This document shows, piece after piece, positions 25,701 through 41,600 of a stretch of DNA of 64,000 nucleotides (within the stretch, counting starts at the first letter, position 1; each line of letters begins with the position of its first letter). A program made the position numbers and the translations under genes. Source of the stretch: Enchytraeus crypticus (Eukaryota; Annelida; Clitellata; Enchytraeida; Enchytraeidae); NCBI GenBank assembly GCA_905160935.1, contig CAJHZI010000293.1:821501-885500 (forward strand), given 5' to 3'. Under the pieces are notes generated by a model. That model was not told the DNA's origin and made no database searches. It saw nothing but the letters and a program-made list of their open reading frames with translations.

Positions 25701-28700
25701 TAATATTATGCAGTATAATACAATAAAAAAAGTTAGAAAATAATTCAATATATATGTAATACACTGATATATGGCACACCACATAAAATACAATACATCA
25801 TCATCATCTTCCCCTAAATCCCAATCAAACCAGGGTCGGGATACGACTAGACTTTCTCCAGTTTGAAGTTTATCCATTCGTTTAAGTTTTGTGGCAATTA
25901 CTGGATCCTAGGCGCTCATCAACCAAATACCCTTTCTGACGTGGGTATGGATCTTACTGCTTTAGTCGCCTTCTACGACACGTGCAGTCAGGGGTTGGTC
26001 AAATTATTCAAACGACCCGGATACAACATGGGGAAACATAAAATACAATTAAATTAAATTAAATACAGTACAAAAAAAATTAATACATTACAATTCAATA
26101 CTAATATATTATTATAACAATTATTATTGTTATATTAATATCAGATCTACTAAGCAGAGCACAGCGAGAGAAATAAGCTACAAGAACTCCGGTCCGATTA
26201 ATAATACAATTAAGACTAATAGTAAATATGCATTTTATTTCTTCAAGCAAACGGTCATATTCTAGGGGCGGACTAATAGCAAAACCTCTTCAAATCAGTA
26301 GGTTATTTCTAGATCAGTGAATTCATATTTAAGAATGGATTAGCAAATGTAAAATGCAAATTGAATACGGAATATCGAATACAGAAAAATCGACAAGTAT
26401 AATATTAGAGCTGAATTTCAGTTAATTTTTAGGACAAACCTTCTTCTGAAGTCTCAGAAATTAGTCGAGGTTGAGTGAACGCCATCATCGTATCAACTAT
26501 TTCTGTCTGAATCTGTTAGAATAAGAAACACCAAGGTTATAATACTGTAAAACAAATGTATTAAATTTTTTTCATTTATCTAATGTCAACATCTGAAGAG
26601 GGTATCACAGAATTACAAAGTTCAAAAGAAATCTAAGTCATAGAAGTCCAAAAACAAAACAATCTTTAAGACTTTAATACTAGTGTTCGGCAACGCTTAA
26701 GTCTTTAAAGATATAAGTTTGGAAGGATATAGTTTAACACATCGCACACAAGGAAATACAGTACAAAAATGTACTTTAATTAATTAATTAAAATTCACAC
26801 TAGCTAAAAATGTATTTCAAATATTAACAGATTTAAACTTACAAACATACATAAATTGCAGATGATAAAAATACAATACTATAATAAATAGATTTTAATT
26901 TTAACATAAACTACTTTAAAATCTTGACTAATTACAAACCTGCTGAAGTTCAGTGTTGAGAATACCAGTAGGTGAAATGGAGCAGAGTATTGTGTGAATA
27001 TCCATCACGTACGGTATACTGGTCAGGTCCTTGTACTGAAATCAATCAAAACATTATATGAAAACTACTAGTCAATCAATCAGTTAATCAATCAATCGGA
27101 AAATTCAAATACCAACTCAAAGATGACTATTTTTCTGTGCAATTCATATTAATAAATCAGCGCATTATAGTTAATTCTATATTCATTTTAGTTTATATCA
27201 ACTAAGTAAACTATGTTTTAAGTCAAATTTAAGGAAAATTTCTATTCGAACCCAACCCTAGTTACACTGGTATTCTAGGGAAGATGATGCTGAATTAGAT
27301 TACTAATTTAAATGCAGAATTATGCATACTAAATAACTAATACAACGCTGAATTCGCATACTAAATAGTTCAAAAGGAATAGTCAGTGCAATCTATTTAA
27401 TTATATCTTCTCTTCTCTAAGTGCCGTGCCTGTTCCAAGCCTGGGCGGTCATGGTCATATTCCTCCATATGTCTCTGTTTATTGTTGCTCTGATCATCTC
27501 TGTTTCAGTTAACTACACTCATTTGCTAAGACTCTTAATAAACGTCACCCGCTGTCGATCCTTGCATCTTTTGCCATCTATTATATTATTCCAGTCACTA
27601 CAGTATTTTCAACTATTTTGTTCTGCATAATGCGTCCGAAAAATTTCATCTGTTGTCGTCGCAATTTAATTATATACGTAGAGTAATAACATCGCTAGTA
27701 GCAGCGCTAGTATTAATTAGGATATACAGCAGACGTACCTCGACTCCTCTAGCGGCTATGATATTGGCTAGAGTCACTCTCATCACTGACAACACGGGAC
27801 GAACTATCGACAGCACCAGGCTCTTTTCAGTCAACGATTGCGGGAATCCAATTTGCCACGGAAACAGCAGAATATCCTTCATTTTCTGCACAAAATTAAA
27901 TAAAATCAATTTATAGAATCATTCATACAAATTTTATTAACTATACTTTTAATCAATAGCTGTAAAAGTTTCTAAAACGAATGGAAAAGTTCCTCACCCC
28001 ACACAAGGGAGAGAAGAAGGTTTATTCGTATCCCGACGCTAGCCATGCTGGGGTTCAAGAGAAGATGATGATGATGATACTCTTAATCAATATTTATCAA
28101 ATCTCATTAATATTAATCAGCGTTTAGATTGAAAAGTCCATTGAAAGTACGTAATACATATTAAAGACTAATTATTTTTTATTGATTACTTTAAATAAAA
28201 ACGACAGAAAGATTAGTGAACAAGTTCAGCCAATAAATATATAATTATAACTTGACTGAATGAGTTGCCTGGAAGTCAATATTGCGAAACTACTTTGAAC
28301 ATTCGCAGGAAGTAATTTAATTAATTTTTATTTATTATTTGTGGTTGCTTGTTTGATTTAATGTTTGAGTCGAATGTTTTCAAGGCTATTTTGGTGTTTG
28401 CCTGTATGATTGTGTAGTGTATGGTCTAACAAATGACTTTGATGGACAAATGTAGGTTTGTACTCAAGACCATTGTCATTTATAAGTTTCCTGGCATAGG
28501 AAGTGGCAATTAATATATAAGACAGGCAATCTATACATCTGGCAGTAACGACTAAGACAGATTACTACTAATAATTCTCTACAAGAACTGATGTAACAAA
28601 ACAACAAAACTGGTATTCTCAAGGCTGAACCTATCAATCACTAGGCCGGTTTATTATGTAATCGTCTATCATAGGGAAAGATTTATAGTTAATTATCTAT

Positions 28701-30410
28701 CATGAAGCAGAACTCTAATATCTCAAGTACGAAGAAATATTACTGATATGTTGATATATGAACATAAGAGAGCTGTGAAATCAGTCCGGCATAAGTCTTC
28801 ATTAATCTTGTAGTAACCGAGTTAGCTTACCAATTAATCTTAAGAAGTAATTTCTGTTTTATGGCTGAGTTTATGTAACGAACTTTAGTTATGAATTATA
28901 GCCAAGTTTGTGAAATATTACTGATATTTATTATGTCATAATGGGACTTCACTACATGATTTGGTTAATGAGCTTATAGTAATGATTAATCTTATGAATG
29001 CGATTAGCTTACTATATCATGAGCTGGATTAAAGCCTGGAAAAGTTACTTAAGTAAAAGTCAGAAATTAGTTAGTCCAGACTCCGTCCAGTTGGCCCAGC
29101 TGTAGTCCGAGGTGGGAATCCACTACGACCGGGTATTGTAAAGCTTAGCTAATACTTCTTTAACTAAAGGGAAGTAAGTCATTACTAAGCCAGTTTCGTT
29201 GGCTTCGGTTTATTGTTTAATTATAGTAGCATTTTAACCGTGTCTATGCTTAATATTATATATTTAAACAGTGTGGTTTGTTTAGCCTTAGTTGTTCTAA
29301 ATGATTCATATGTACGGATTGTTCAATTGTTAAATAAAGCATCCTGCATATTTCAGAAACAGTATAAAGATATAACTAGTGTTAGCGACAGTTTCTTCAC
29401 GTAGGATCTATTATCAGTAACTGCTGAGCATGGGATTCGAACTCCGCGGATGCTGATCTGAAACCGAGTGCTCTACCGACATCGCTATCGACACTAGTCG
29501 AGAGAATCAATCAGTCACTCAACAAGTAAACAGCTGTTATCAACAGTTGAGTTATTACTCCAATACAATTGGGATAGGGTTAGTAATTTATCAATTAGAG
29601 TTACCTCTCGCATGGGCCAACCGAGTAGCTTAAAGTAAACAACATTGAGTAAATAAGAACTAGGTCATAGGTGATTAAGCTAGATATCTTCTCACTTCCA
29701 GGGACTATCTGTCTTCCAAATTACGACCCCTGCGATTTAACTCATGGTTAAATCGACTCTGTTTCAATTGTGTTTGTAGTTTGTTTTTGTCTTGCCACCT
29801 GAATGGTGAAATAAAGATCTAAATAACACATGAAATCTTTCTTAAATTAAATAACATCATCATGAATTTAAAATATCTAGACAAACCTGTAATATTGAGA
29901 TGAACACTGGCATAGAATTTCCTCCGTATATCTCCGTCAAAACGTACTGGTGCTTCAACTCCACTGTTCTAACTAAGTACAAAAAAACAACATACTGATA
30001 TTGAAAAAATTAATTATTATAATTTAGTGTCTACAAATTTAACAGATTATAATTTCCAAAGAATAAAGACTAAATGGCATCATTAAAAACAATCATAAAA
30101 TAGAAATCACAAAAAGGGCATAATGAAATCGTTTAATTAAGATCAATCTGATTAGAAAAACTGGGCGCATCATATCGTTCCATGCAAACAACAGTAGATT
30201 CTAAATTACTCAAACAATGCTATACGGCTCAATCAGTCCAGTAGATAAATTAATTATCATGTGCAGACTGGAAGAAAAAAGTTAGAGGAAGACCCAGATC
30301 TGGGATGCTTGACGATTTGATAACAAACTCACACATTGATACGAAGAGAAAAACAGAGGATAAAAATATGTGAAGGAGTTATATGCCATGGATCTGCCAA
30401 AAAAAAGTGC

Positions 30411-30495
<85 letters not shown>

Positions 30496-33400
30496 TACTT
30501 GCAGTTTCCTTCAAAACTACAGTAACTAGGCCTTACATCAAGGCTAATTAAAACTACTAATGCCCCTTCTATCACAAGCATCTATTATATTATAGTTTCA
30601 GATAATTTTAAATTCACTGCATTCAATTTCTAATCCGGACTAAAATAGTAATTTATTTAAACGTTAACTTACGCTCATCCTGAGCGCTGCTGGACGTCGG
30701 CTCAACGGTCAGATACAGAAGAATACGCAGAACTGTAATCATCCCTTTCGGCAATTCCGCAACCTCCTTGATCTCAGCAAAATCATCCGTGAACTGCTTC
30801 AGCTGATTCATCAGCTTCTGTACAGTTGCTGCATCATGGCTGAATGAGAGAAGGGTTTTGATTGGCTGCAGCCATTCCAGTATTTCAGTGATCTTGTCGT
30901 CTGCTTTACCAGGCATTTTGCTCTCTGCAAAAAAACAAATTGCTTAATTTAAAGCATTACATAATAAATTTAATAAAGTAAAATTATATAGTAGACTCTA
31001 AATTAAATTAAGTTAATAATAGAGATAAAGTCATATAATGGCAAATTTCTCAGGGAATATAAAAAATACAGGATGAACAAAATAAGGAAAACAGAAAAGT
31101 AGCATTACAGGAAAAGTACAGAACTATTAATTATAATGTTACAAGATTACGAATAGGTTTAGAATAATTAAATTACAAATTGTTTAATTTGTTAATTGCT
31201 TAACAACACACGTTTGAGAGCTTAATTTAACTCATATTTCGTCAATAAACTGTAATCTTCTATTAAAAAAATCGCATTTTAAACACCGGATACATTTACT
31301 AAATTGATCAGATCGTTAACGGCTGACACAGCAGTTTATTCATGATATTATCACATATTATCAAATACATACCTGTGTCAGCAAAACTGAGCAGTTTGCT
31401 ACCGAACTTTTCAATCCAGTCGACTTTCTGCGAATGATGAAGTATAACTGCAATCATCATCACCGCATATCCGTAGCACACCGAATGTCTGATTCTGTTG
31501 TCTCTTATTTCATTTCCTAAAAATAAACATATCCATCAATTAAATTAAATTCATATTTTCAAAAATTTCAAACTAAATAATTATCTAAACAAAATATTGA
31601 GTAATGAAGTAAGAATTACTAAACCTAGTTAGTCAATTAAAGAGGTATTTATAAATATCATTATACAGTTTATATATCTATTTTATTTATTTTAATAAGT
31701 TAAACAAAAAGGGTCATATAACCCAGTACAGTTCACAAATGATAGATCTTTCAAAGGAACACTTAAACACAAACTACTAGTGAACCATGGTGATCTTAAA
31801 TAAATAAATAAAATAAATAAATAAATAGAGTTAAAGTGAGATATAGAAATATTATTATGAATGACATTTTGTTTCATTGATAAATATATATTATTTCATT
31901 GATTTTTTAAAATTATATTATTTCATTGAATTTTGTTTCATTGATATATATATATTATATTATACAAGAAAGTTAATTAAAGAGTGATTTGTAAATATAA
32001 CTATACAGGATAGCTCTATTCAGCAATACATGAAATTATTTTCCAAATAGTGTCCGATAAACAGTTAGACTAATACGAGGCCATTACCGGTAAGTTCTAT
32101 GAAGGTCATCAGTGCTGCAAGGTTATCCTCCAATGTGAACACGTGCACTACTGCTTCACGACCTTGAGAGGTGAAGGTCATCGAGTAAAGACTATGCAGA
32201 ACTCCCAGAATATCAGCTTCATCCAACTCTCTTTCCATGATATCTGCGGGGTAAATAGTAAATAAACAATTTTACTAATAAATCCATAAGAAACTAATCA
32301 CGGTCAAATAATTTTTCAAGATATCTATGAGGATATCACTAAATTTAAAATTAAATAAAGGATATTTCGCTATTATCATTTTTCTGCATGAAATCCTGCA
32401 CAAAATAATGAATTTATTCCATTTATCAAAAAGTTACAACATAATAAAATAACCTAATAATTCCACTATATATTTTAAAATATCACAGGTAATTAATAAA
32501 TGGTAACTAATAAATCTTTAGAACAAGACAAATTTATTGAAGAAATTCAGACTTAAGTAATATATTCAATATTTATGAAATTATAGAAAAGCACCCCGAT
32601 TAAACTGTAGATAACAAATATATACCTTTATTTTTGTATTCGCGGAGCTGATCAATGTGCTGCAGAACCTGCAGGTAGTATATCATTGTTAGACCAAGCT
32701 GATTCGTTGAACTCAGTTCTCTCTCTTCACTCTGGCTGTAATCCTACAACATATACCAGTAAAACCACTCAACATTATTACAGTATTCAATAGATAACTA
32801 TTACTAAATCAACAGTGTAATACTAAGGGTATTTGACCCCTCTAAACAATTTTAAAAGAACTTGATGAAAGCTGTTGTAGATTCCAAAGACTAAAGTTAT
32901 TGAAAACAGGTCAATCTGGAATAGCCTGAGTTAATAAGTCAAGTTTACGGATTAAACTTATACATTTACACTCGAGCAATTTCACTCACTATATTTATTA
33001 ATTATTATCATCATTTTCCCTAGAATCCCAGTTTAACCAGGGTCGGGATACGAATAGACCTTCTCCTATCATCTCTGTCACATACCAATCACAATATGCC
33101 CATACAATTCCATTCGTTTACATTTTTGCAACAATTTCTAGAGCCTAGGCGTCCATCAACCGAATTCCCTACGTTCTGACGCTGGTTTGGATCTTATTTT
33201 TATAAATTAATGCAATTTAACTTCAAATGCTAACGATTGAAAATCTGAGTGCTGCAATTACATCAGAAGTGTAAACGATGAGCAGAACTTACAGCATTCT
33301 GCGTGAGAGAGCGCAGTATTCCGTTGACAGTGTCGACTCTGAAGCTGAGATAGAGCAGACCAGAGCGACAGTCGAGCAGCGGAGTGAGCAGGTTCTTGAT

Positions 33401-36400
33401 GGCGTTGAAGAGCATCGAGTGGCTGCTCGTCATAGGGCATGACAGCAGAACAAATACTGACTCCAGCAGACGACTGAAACACAAATCAATCAAAATTATA
33501 ATTTATTTACATTATAAATTAACTTATAATAATTACAGTTAACCCTCGCTACTGAACTAATTGACTCTAAAACTTTACAACTATAGACCTTAGACTCCAC
33601 TAATTGACTCCAGTAATTAATAACAAAGTTTCAAAGGTCGTTTTCTGATTTATGGTTGACGTCACAGACTTCAAACAGTACTACAAACAGTACAAACTTC
33701 TACTACTATTATTACTACTTGCAAGTAGTACAGATTTACAAGTTTGTAATGCAATTCAAAGCATCCATGGCATTTCAGTAGGTTAACGAATTTAGATCTG
33801 CTTTATGACTTAAATTCAAGTAAATAAGGAGTCCGACAGGCGGTCTTACAAATATTTGTATATTTTCAACAATTGCTAAAGGTGTTAAAAATACTAGAGA
33901 AGACCCAACTCAGCTGCAAGAAACGTTAAACGTCACGAAACGTTAAACGTATCGTTGTTACGTTTTGTCTTTTACTAATCCACTGATTGGTTGATTGACT
34001 GATTGATCTATCTAAATGATAATAAAGTTAGTTTGATGACGATATAGATTGATTTGAAAGATTGATTGAGTAGCATATGGATTGATACGTGTAATACTAG
34101 GTTTCAGCGAGGTACTTACCAGGAATTGAACATATGGAAGAGATTACGACGAGCACTGTGGTGGGCGCTGAGAACTTCAAATCTCAGCTTGTTAGGCAGC
34201 ACACGCTTTGGCTGTCCCTGCACAAAATCAAAACAACATCGATAATAATCAACCACAACTGAATGAAGTAGTACATAAGATATAAGACAAAGTTTACTGT
34301 TGAGCATGTAGCTAATTACTTGTAGTCTAGAAGGTAAGTCACTGAGAGTCTAATTTTTAGTCGACACCTTTATAACAAAGATGTTAAGCATCCAACAATG
34401 AATTGATAGATGAACCTCGAAATCCAGTGTTCATTTCATAACTGACATGCTACCAAAGCAAGAAACTGACGTTAAACGTGGCATTTAACGTCAATTTAAT
34501 TCATTAACTTCTTTATCAATATTAAATCCATTTTCATTAACTTTAATTATATTATCAATATTACAAATTGCTATCTATTTGAAAACAATTTAATAAATGT
34601 AATATCTAAGAATACTTATTTAAAGCTAACATACTTCATATGTAAACCGATTCATTTTTATGTACATTCTATTTATATTTTTATTTGCAGTTTTATTACT
34701 TTTCTATAATTCTGTTTGACAAATTCTGTTTGATAACTGCTTTTTGGGCCCATTCACGTGTTAAACCTCACATTTAAGGATTGCTTTGTGAATTTTGTAA
34801 ATTAAAGATTATCTTATCATAAATATACATCAATTTGAAAATAATTTAGTAAAACTAATATTTAAGAATACCGAAACGAAACCATTCTTGGAAACTCAAA
34901 GAAAGTTTACACTACAAGGCAATTAATTACCATGACATTGCTTTGAAAAATAGTAGTAAATTACTTATTAAAATGAATGAGTATGAACGTCAGAAAGGGC
35001 ATTCAGAAAGGGCAGACGGGCATTCGTCAACGTCAAAATGACATTGTAAACACATGCGGTATGTCATGTGTGTAACTATACGGAATAATAAAAAAAAGGG
35101 CATTCAGAAAGGGCAGACGGGCATTCGTCGACGTCAGAAAGGGCATTCGGTTGGTGAGCATCTAGGCCCCAGAAATTGCTACAAAAACTTGAAGGAATGG
35201 AAAATATAGTCTATTCGTATCCTGACCCTAGTTCAACTGAGATTTAAGGGAAGATGAAGATGATGATAACTTATTAAAATAACTATACAGCACTTACGAG
35301 AAGGTTGTCAGAATCAGTGACGATGCGCGTGATCTCCTCCAGACAATGTATGATGACCAGCATCTCTTCTTCCAGTGCAGGATCTAGAATCATTGGCGTC
35401 ATTTCCCCTTCCATCATCGGCGAATCATCCATTTCCATTTCTTCACCATGTGGATCCAGTCCATCGCTTCCTCTGTCACCTGGTGAGTGACCTTCATCTC
35501 CTGATGGATTTCTAGATTTGCTGTTACTTTCAGTTTCGATTTTACTAGTTGCAGCAGCTTCGCTCTTTGCAGCAGCTGCTTCCTTATCAGCAGCCGCTGC
35601 TGTAGAGCCGGCAGCAGCTTTATCAGCAGCTGCAGCAGCTAATGACTCATTCAGCTGACTACCTGATGATGATTCAGCAGCTTTACACTCATTGTTTGAC
35701 GCCTGGACTCCCTCCACAAACCTGCACCAACAATTTAACAAATATAAATGACTTGATTGAATGAGTGAAACATCGATCTAACACAGGTCTTTATATAGCC
35801 AGCGATAGTAGAGAAATTACACATCTTTATTCAGGCAGTGGTAGAGAGGACAGAGATCTTTATAAAGAGACGAGTGGCAGAGAGAACAGAAATTAATTAT
35901 TATAATAAAGAGATGAGTGGTAGAGAACAGAGATTATTATAATGAGATGAGTGGTAGAGAACAGAGATTATTATATAGAGGTTAGTGAGAACAGAGATTA
36001 TTATAATGAGATGAGTGGGAGAGAACAGAGATTATTATATAGAGATGAGTGATAGAGAGAACAGATATTATTATAAAGAGATGAGTGGTAGAGAATAGAG
36101 ATTATTATATAGAGATGAGTGGTAATGAGCAGAGATTATTACAAAGAGATGAGTGGTAGAGAACAGAGCTCTTGATGTAGAGATACTGGCTGACTACTCA
36201 CGTGTCGACAGAGCTCAACAGTCTCAGTAGAACCTCATAGAGATGAACCTTCCTCGCCAGAGTTGCCAGCGCTACCATTACCCGAGGAGACTGTGAACAA
36301 TAACAACAATCAAAATTGTTATAATCATCCATAACACACCGTCATTTGTATAAAGTACAGATTATACTGGTTTTTAAAGATTTTACAGGTTGAAAATGTA

Positions 36401-37842
36401 TTGGTCTTAAAGAATTTAAAAGCGATAAATGAAAAGCTTTTCCATCGACAAAATAAAATTGACATTTTCACACAAAAATAAAAAGTCAATAAATTCAGAG
36501 AAAATTACTCAGAATAATTAGAAATGTCATAGTATAAGTAAGTCGAGGGAATAAAATTGACACATAAATAAACTAAATAGATTTGTTCTATTTTCTAAGT
36601 ATTAATATAAGTAAAATGTACGAGTAAATGAAGGCCCCATACAATATATAAACCATGGACCTGCCAGTAGGCAGTGCACTAAGAGAGAGAGATATATATA
36701 ACATATATAAACCTGCTTGTGCAGCATCAGCTCAATCAGCCGCTGATATCCTGTCAGTGCTGTGTCATCGCTTTCTTCGGTTTTGTCAGAGGAACTCTTT
36801 TCTTGCTTAGCATTCTTGCCAGAGTTTTCTTCCTCTGCTCTGGCAGCAGCCACTTTATCACTGGATACAAGGTTCTTCTGCAAATGATGCCGCCCCACAA
36901 ACCAATCGAGACCCTCCTTGAGGCTCGTTGTCTGGTCCAAGGTGTAAATTATCTGTAACTTTATAGCCGTGGCCATGTGCTTAGAGCTGTAGAGATCTAG
37001 CAGCTTGTGTTGAACTTCACGACTCTAGAAACACACAATACAATATAGCAATATAATGACCATCTCTTGCACTATCAGTAAAAAAAGTTCAAAACATTAC
37101 ATAACTTCCTGTGTTATGGTCATGTTAATTAAATTTCCTGTGTTACTGGTTCTCCTGTAGCCTATAGGGCCTTTACTCTCAGATCAGCTCAACTAGGAAA
37201 CAAGAAAAGGAAACTAGGAAACAAGGAAAGGAAACAAAGAAAAAAGGAAACAACGAAAAAAGGAAACAACGAAAAAAGGAAAGGAAACAAAGAATAAGAA
37301 AAGGAAATAAGGAAGTCCACACAAATTCAAGATAATTCACTTAAAATTTTGTAACGTCCCTTAGTAATACATTAACAGTTTAAATATATATTAATGAAGC
37401 CTTTTTATAATATATTAAAGATCTACTATTTAAGGTGTTCTTTTGTATTATGATATGATAACGGCATAGCCCTTTGCAAATAGACTTGTTGATCGCAGGA
37501 GTGATCTGTATAGAGCAGTTTAAATCAGACAGTGAGCAGAGTTATATCTAAGACCTGACATGTGGCAGAACACTAGACAGGAAGAAAGATTTTCTACGTA
37601 AATCATGATAAAGACGAGAACGTACAAGCAGCCTGAAGGCAACGTATGAGTCACAGGTGCACAGAGCCCCCACAACAGCTATGCCCATCTTCATGTGTCT
37701 CAGCTTGTAAGCCGGCTCAGGTTGATCCACAGCTTTAGCCAAGTCTAGCCCTTCCAATGCCCAGTCCACCAAATACTCCAGTACATCTGAGCACAATCAA
37801 AACAGTACGCAAAATTATACATCAATTGAAACCAACCTACAA

Positions 37843-37923
<81 letters not shown>

Positions 37924-38643
37924 TTAATTACTAATTAAACAGTTATATCATTACATTGAGGCAACTTTAAATTTAATTCTATATCTTGATTGACACTCTA
38001 AACAATAATTCAGATTATACTGGTTGCATGTCGAATATTAATGTTTAGGTGTGCAGTTAGCAAAGACAACTTGAAAAAATAAAGTAGATTATAATATATT
38101 TGTTATATGTTAATTATGGGTTAATTGTTAATGAGTAAAATTAGATAGGAGGCAAAGAGTTCCAGAGGCAGAGTAGCAAATGAAAAAGAGTACAGATAAC
38201 AGAACAAACACAGATAACAAGTACAGATAACTACATATAATGGAAGAAACACGGAGCGGTAGTAACTTACCTTTGTGATCTGTCTTGTTAACGAGATAAA
38301 CCAATCCGGGAATAATCAGACCTGGTACTGACTCCATTGCTTCAACCCACCTACAATAAGCATATATAACAAATTATTTTCTTAACATCAATATTAACAA
38401 CAGACATTAGCACCAAAAATCTGAATGAAATAACAATTTAACAATTAATAAGGGTTAACTACAAACACTTTAAAACTATCATCAAAAAATAAGATTACTA
38501 GTATAATTAATTATATTATTAATGTCTTTCAAAAAAAACCTGTGAAAATTAATAAACATTTCTAATTTCTCATCAATTAGATGTAAATAAAATGTCAAGT
38601 AGTAGCTATAGAGAGAGAGATAGAGAGAGATAGAGATAGAGAT

Positions 38644-38698
<55 letters not shown>

Positions 38699-41600
38699 AT
38701 GTTTACTAGATCAAATGCAGCATATACCACACAAAATGAAAACAAGCACAGGGAAATAGTTAAATTTAATCTCACAAATAAAATTTTAAAAAAGGGAATT
38801 TTTTAAAAATCCAACAAATTAAGTAGATAAAAAACTATAGGCCATCAAATAGAACGAGAAGCGTTTTATCTAGTTGAACACCTATTTATCCTGAATTATC
38901 ACGCCAACAGAATCATGAAAAAAGAATCAAATGAGTAGTTGCAAACTTGTCCTGATGTCTGCTTCTACGGAAGCTATCAACGATGTCCAGAAGTCTGGTA
39001 GCCTCTGCCGGCATCATCTTGTCCTTCTTAAGCACGAGAGTTTGCTTCTCCACCTCATAGGCCGTCAGTGAGGGGTCGGTGAATGTCTGAACCAATCAAA
39101 ATAGACAATAAATTAATTAATCAATCAATCAAAGCACATATTACATATTATGGTGTCAGATAAATTTACATTAAAAAAATAACTGTCAAACAATGAACAT
39201 TCTTAAAATATCAACAATTATAATCTTAAGAATGTAAACATTTAACAATCCTAAAATTGATTTTTTCTTAAAATAGTTTTTTATTAATAACATAATATAA
39301 ATATTATTTTATATCTTTAAAATATTTAAACACAGTAAAAGTTATATTATGATATGTCTTTATTTTTTCCAAAACAAGCATAGTGCAATTGATAAGTTGA
39401 AAAGTGGTATCCACTGGCATTCAAATAATTAGCTACAACTGATCATAAATCTGGAAGAATATTGATAGGATCCTGAGAGTAAATCTTTATACAAGATTTG
39501 ATATTAAATCTGAAAGAATTTGGACAGAATCCTAATATTAAATCTTAATAATAAATTTGAGAATTATTTCTTGAATGCTGATAAGCTACAGAAGGTATTT
39601 GCTATTACTGAGATTATAACTACACAAACCTCTAAAGCCACCAAGTCACACTGATATGGGTTGAAGCTCGCTATGGTTCCATAATTAAATGCATCTTCAT
39701 TTTCCCACTCCCCCTGTTGAGACAAAATATAAAATACACTTTAATTTTAAAAATCTAACTTAGAACAACATAAGCACCGCACTTGGATGCAAAATATATT
39801 TTATGATTTTAACAGACAAATATGACTAAATTTAGCTACTTTCATCTATATACATGTACAGTATGTTGTAAAATTTATAATGCTGCATGGTATATAAATT
39901 CAGGCTAAAATGCTACGACACTTGGTTCAACAGGATATTATGCAATCGCATTTGTGGAAGAAGGTGTAATACATTACATCAAACATACAGTGCTGCCAGT
40001 GTGTGAAAAAACAGAAGGAAATTAAAAAGTACTGAATTAAAATGTAATGCAAGCATTGCAGCTCTTAACAGTAATAATAATAACAATAATTACAATATTT
40101 GACTGAAGCCCATCCTCATTGGAAGAAATCTGAGAATATTCGCCATCCTACGTAAAAATACATAATTATTACAATCAATTAACCATGTCATATTACAAGC
40201 AATCACAACAATCAATCGTTCATGTCATAATAAATATTGTTGCAATCAATTATCCATGTCATATAACAGTGCAGTGTGGTTTGTTGCAAATATTTACGAG
40301 TTTAAAAAAATTCTACTCAAGGCTGTTATAATTTTCTCACATTAGCGGAAGTTTAACAGATTGCATTAGTGCTTATCAGCTAAATCCGTGCAAACTCTAC
40401 GAAAGTAAAAATAGATGTGACCAGATTAACATTCTCATCATCATCATCATTTTCTTTAATTTTAAGTTTAAATCCCAGTTTAACTAGGGTCGCAATTAAA
40501 AAAATTTGAAGCAATTTCAGGAGCTAGGCACTGACCAACCAAATGCTCTTGCTGATGTTGGTTTAAATTTTTCTGACGTTAGTTTGGATCTTAGCACTTT
40601 GTCGCCTCTTATAACAAGTGCAGCTCATGGTTTGTCTATTCCTCAGCAACCCGGACACAACAAGGGTATATTACAGCATCAAGAAGTGAGAAATTAAAAA
40701 ACAAAATGTTGATCAATCTATCAAGTTAACCATAAAGGCAAACCAGTGTCTGCAGTAGACCAGTTATAAGCTAATATTATCTATATACACTTAGCTAACA
40801 TTAGTTATATATAATAATTAGCTATCTATAATCAGCTAATATTAGTTACATGGATCTTTTCAACAGGGCATCATTCAACTAAATCAACATCTATCATACA
40901 TCTACTTACACCACCTGTCAGCTACACACAAACACTCCATTTTGGAATCAATATCGCTTTCCTTTTTATCTATGCATTTACTAGTGGGTTTCATGTAAAG
41001 ATATGAAACTAACAGTTGTTGAAGGTTCTACATGAGACGTTCCTGCAAAAAACACGGTGTTAAATTTCTATTGTACTGTGTATTACATTAAGAGTTCTAT
41101 ATAATTGTATTACAAAACTTAACCGAATGAATAAATGTCTATTTAAATCCCGACCCTGGTTAAACTGGGATTTAAGGGAAGATGATGATGATGATGATAT
41201 AACCGTAAATGAGAGAGATAGCAGTCCTACCTGAGCCTCGTTGTCACTGAGGCCGCAGAGAAGCTGATCGAGATTCTCTTCTGCCCCGTGAGAATCGTTG
41301 TCATTCCTCTCTGAGCCGTCCTTCCTCTCGTCACCGGTGGATATACCTACAGAAAACACACTGAATTAATTACCTGGTCAACATGCAAAGAGAATCCGAT
41401 AAAGATTGTGTTTCATTGTAACTTAACATTAAATTAAACGCGGTTGAAATAACTTAACATTTAATTAAACACAGTTGAAATAACTTAACATTTAATTCAA
41501 CATGGTTAAAATAACTTAAAATTGAATTCACATGGTTGAATTAACTTGAAATTAAATTCAACAAGGTTGAGATAACTTAAAATTAAACTCAACATGGTTG

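Noticed and set aside
35283-35741. Independent alanine-rich gene
   Set aside because: Splice sites and phase join it to exons 14 and 16 of VIRMA.
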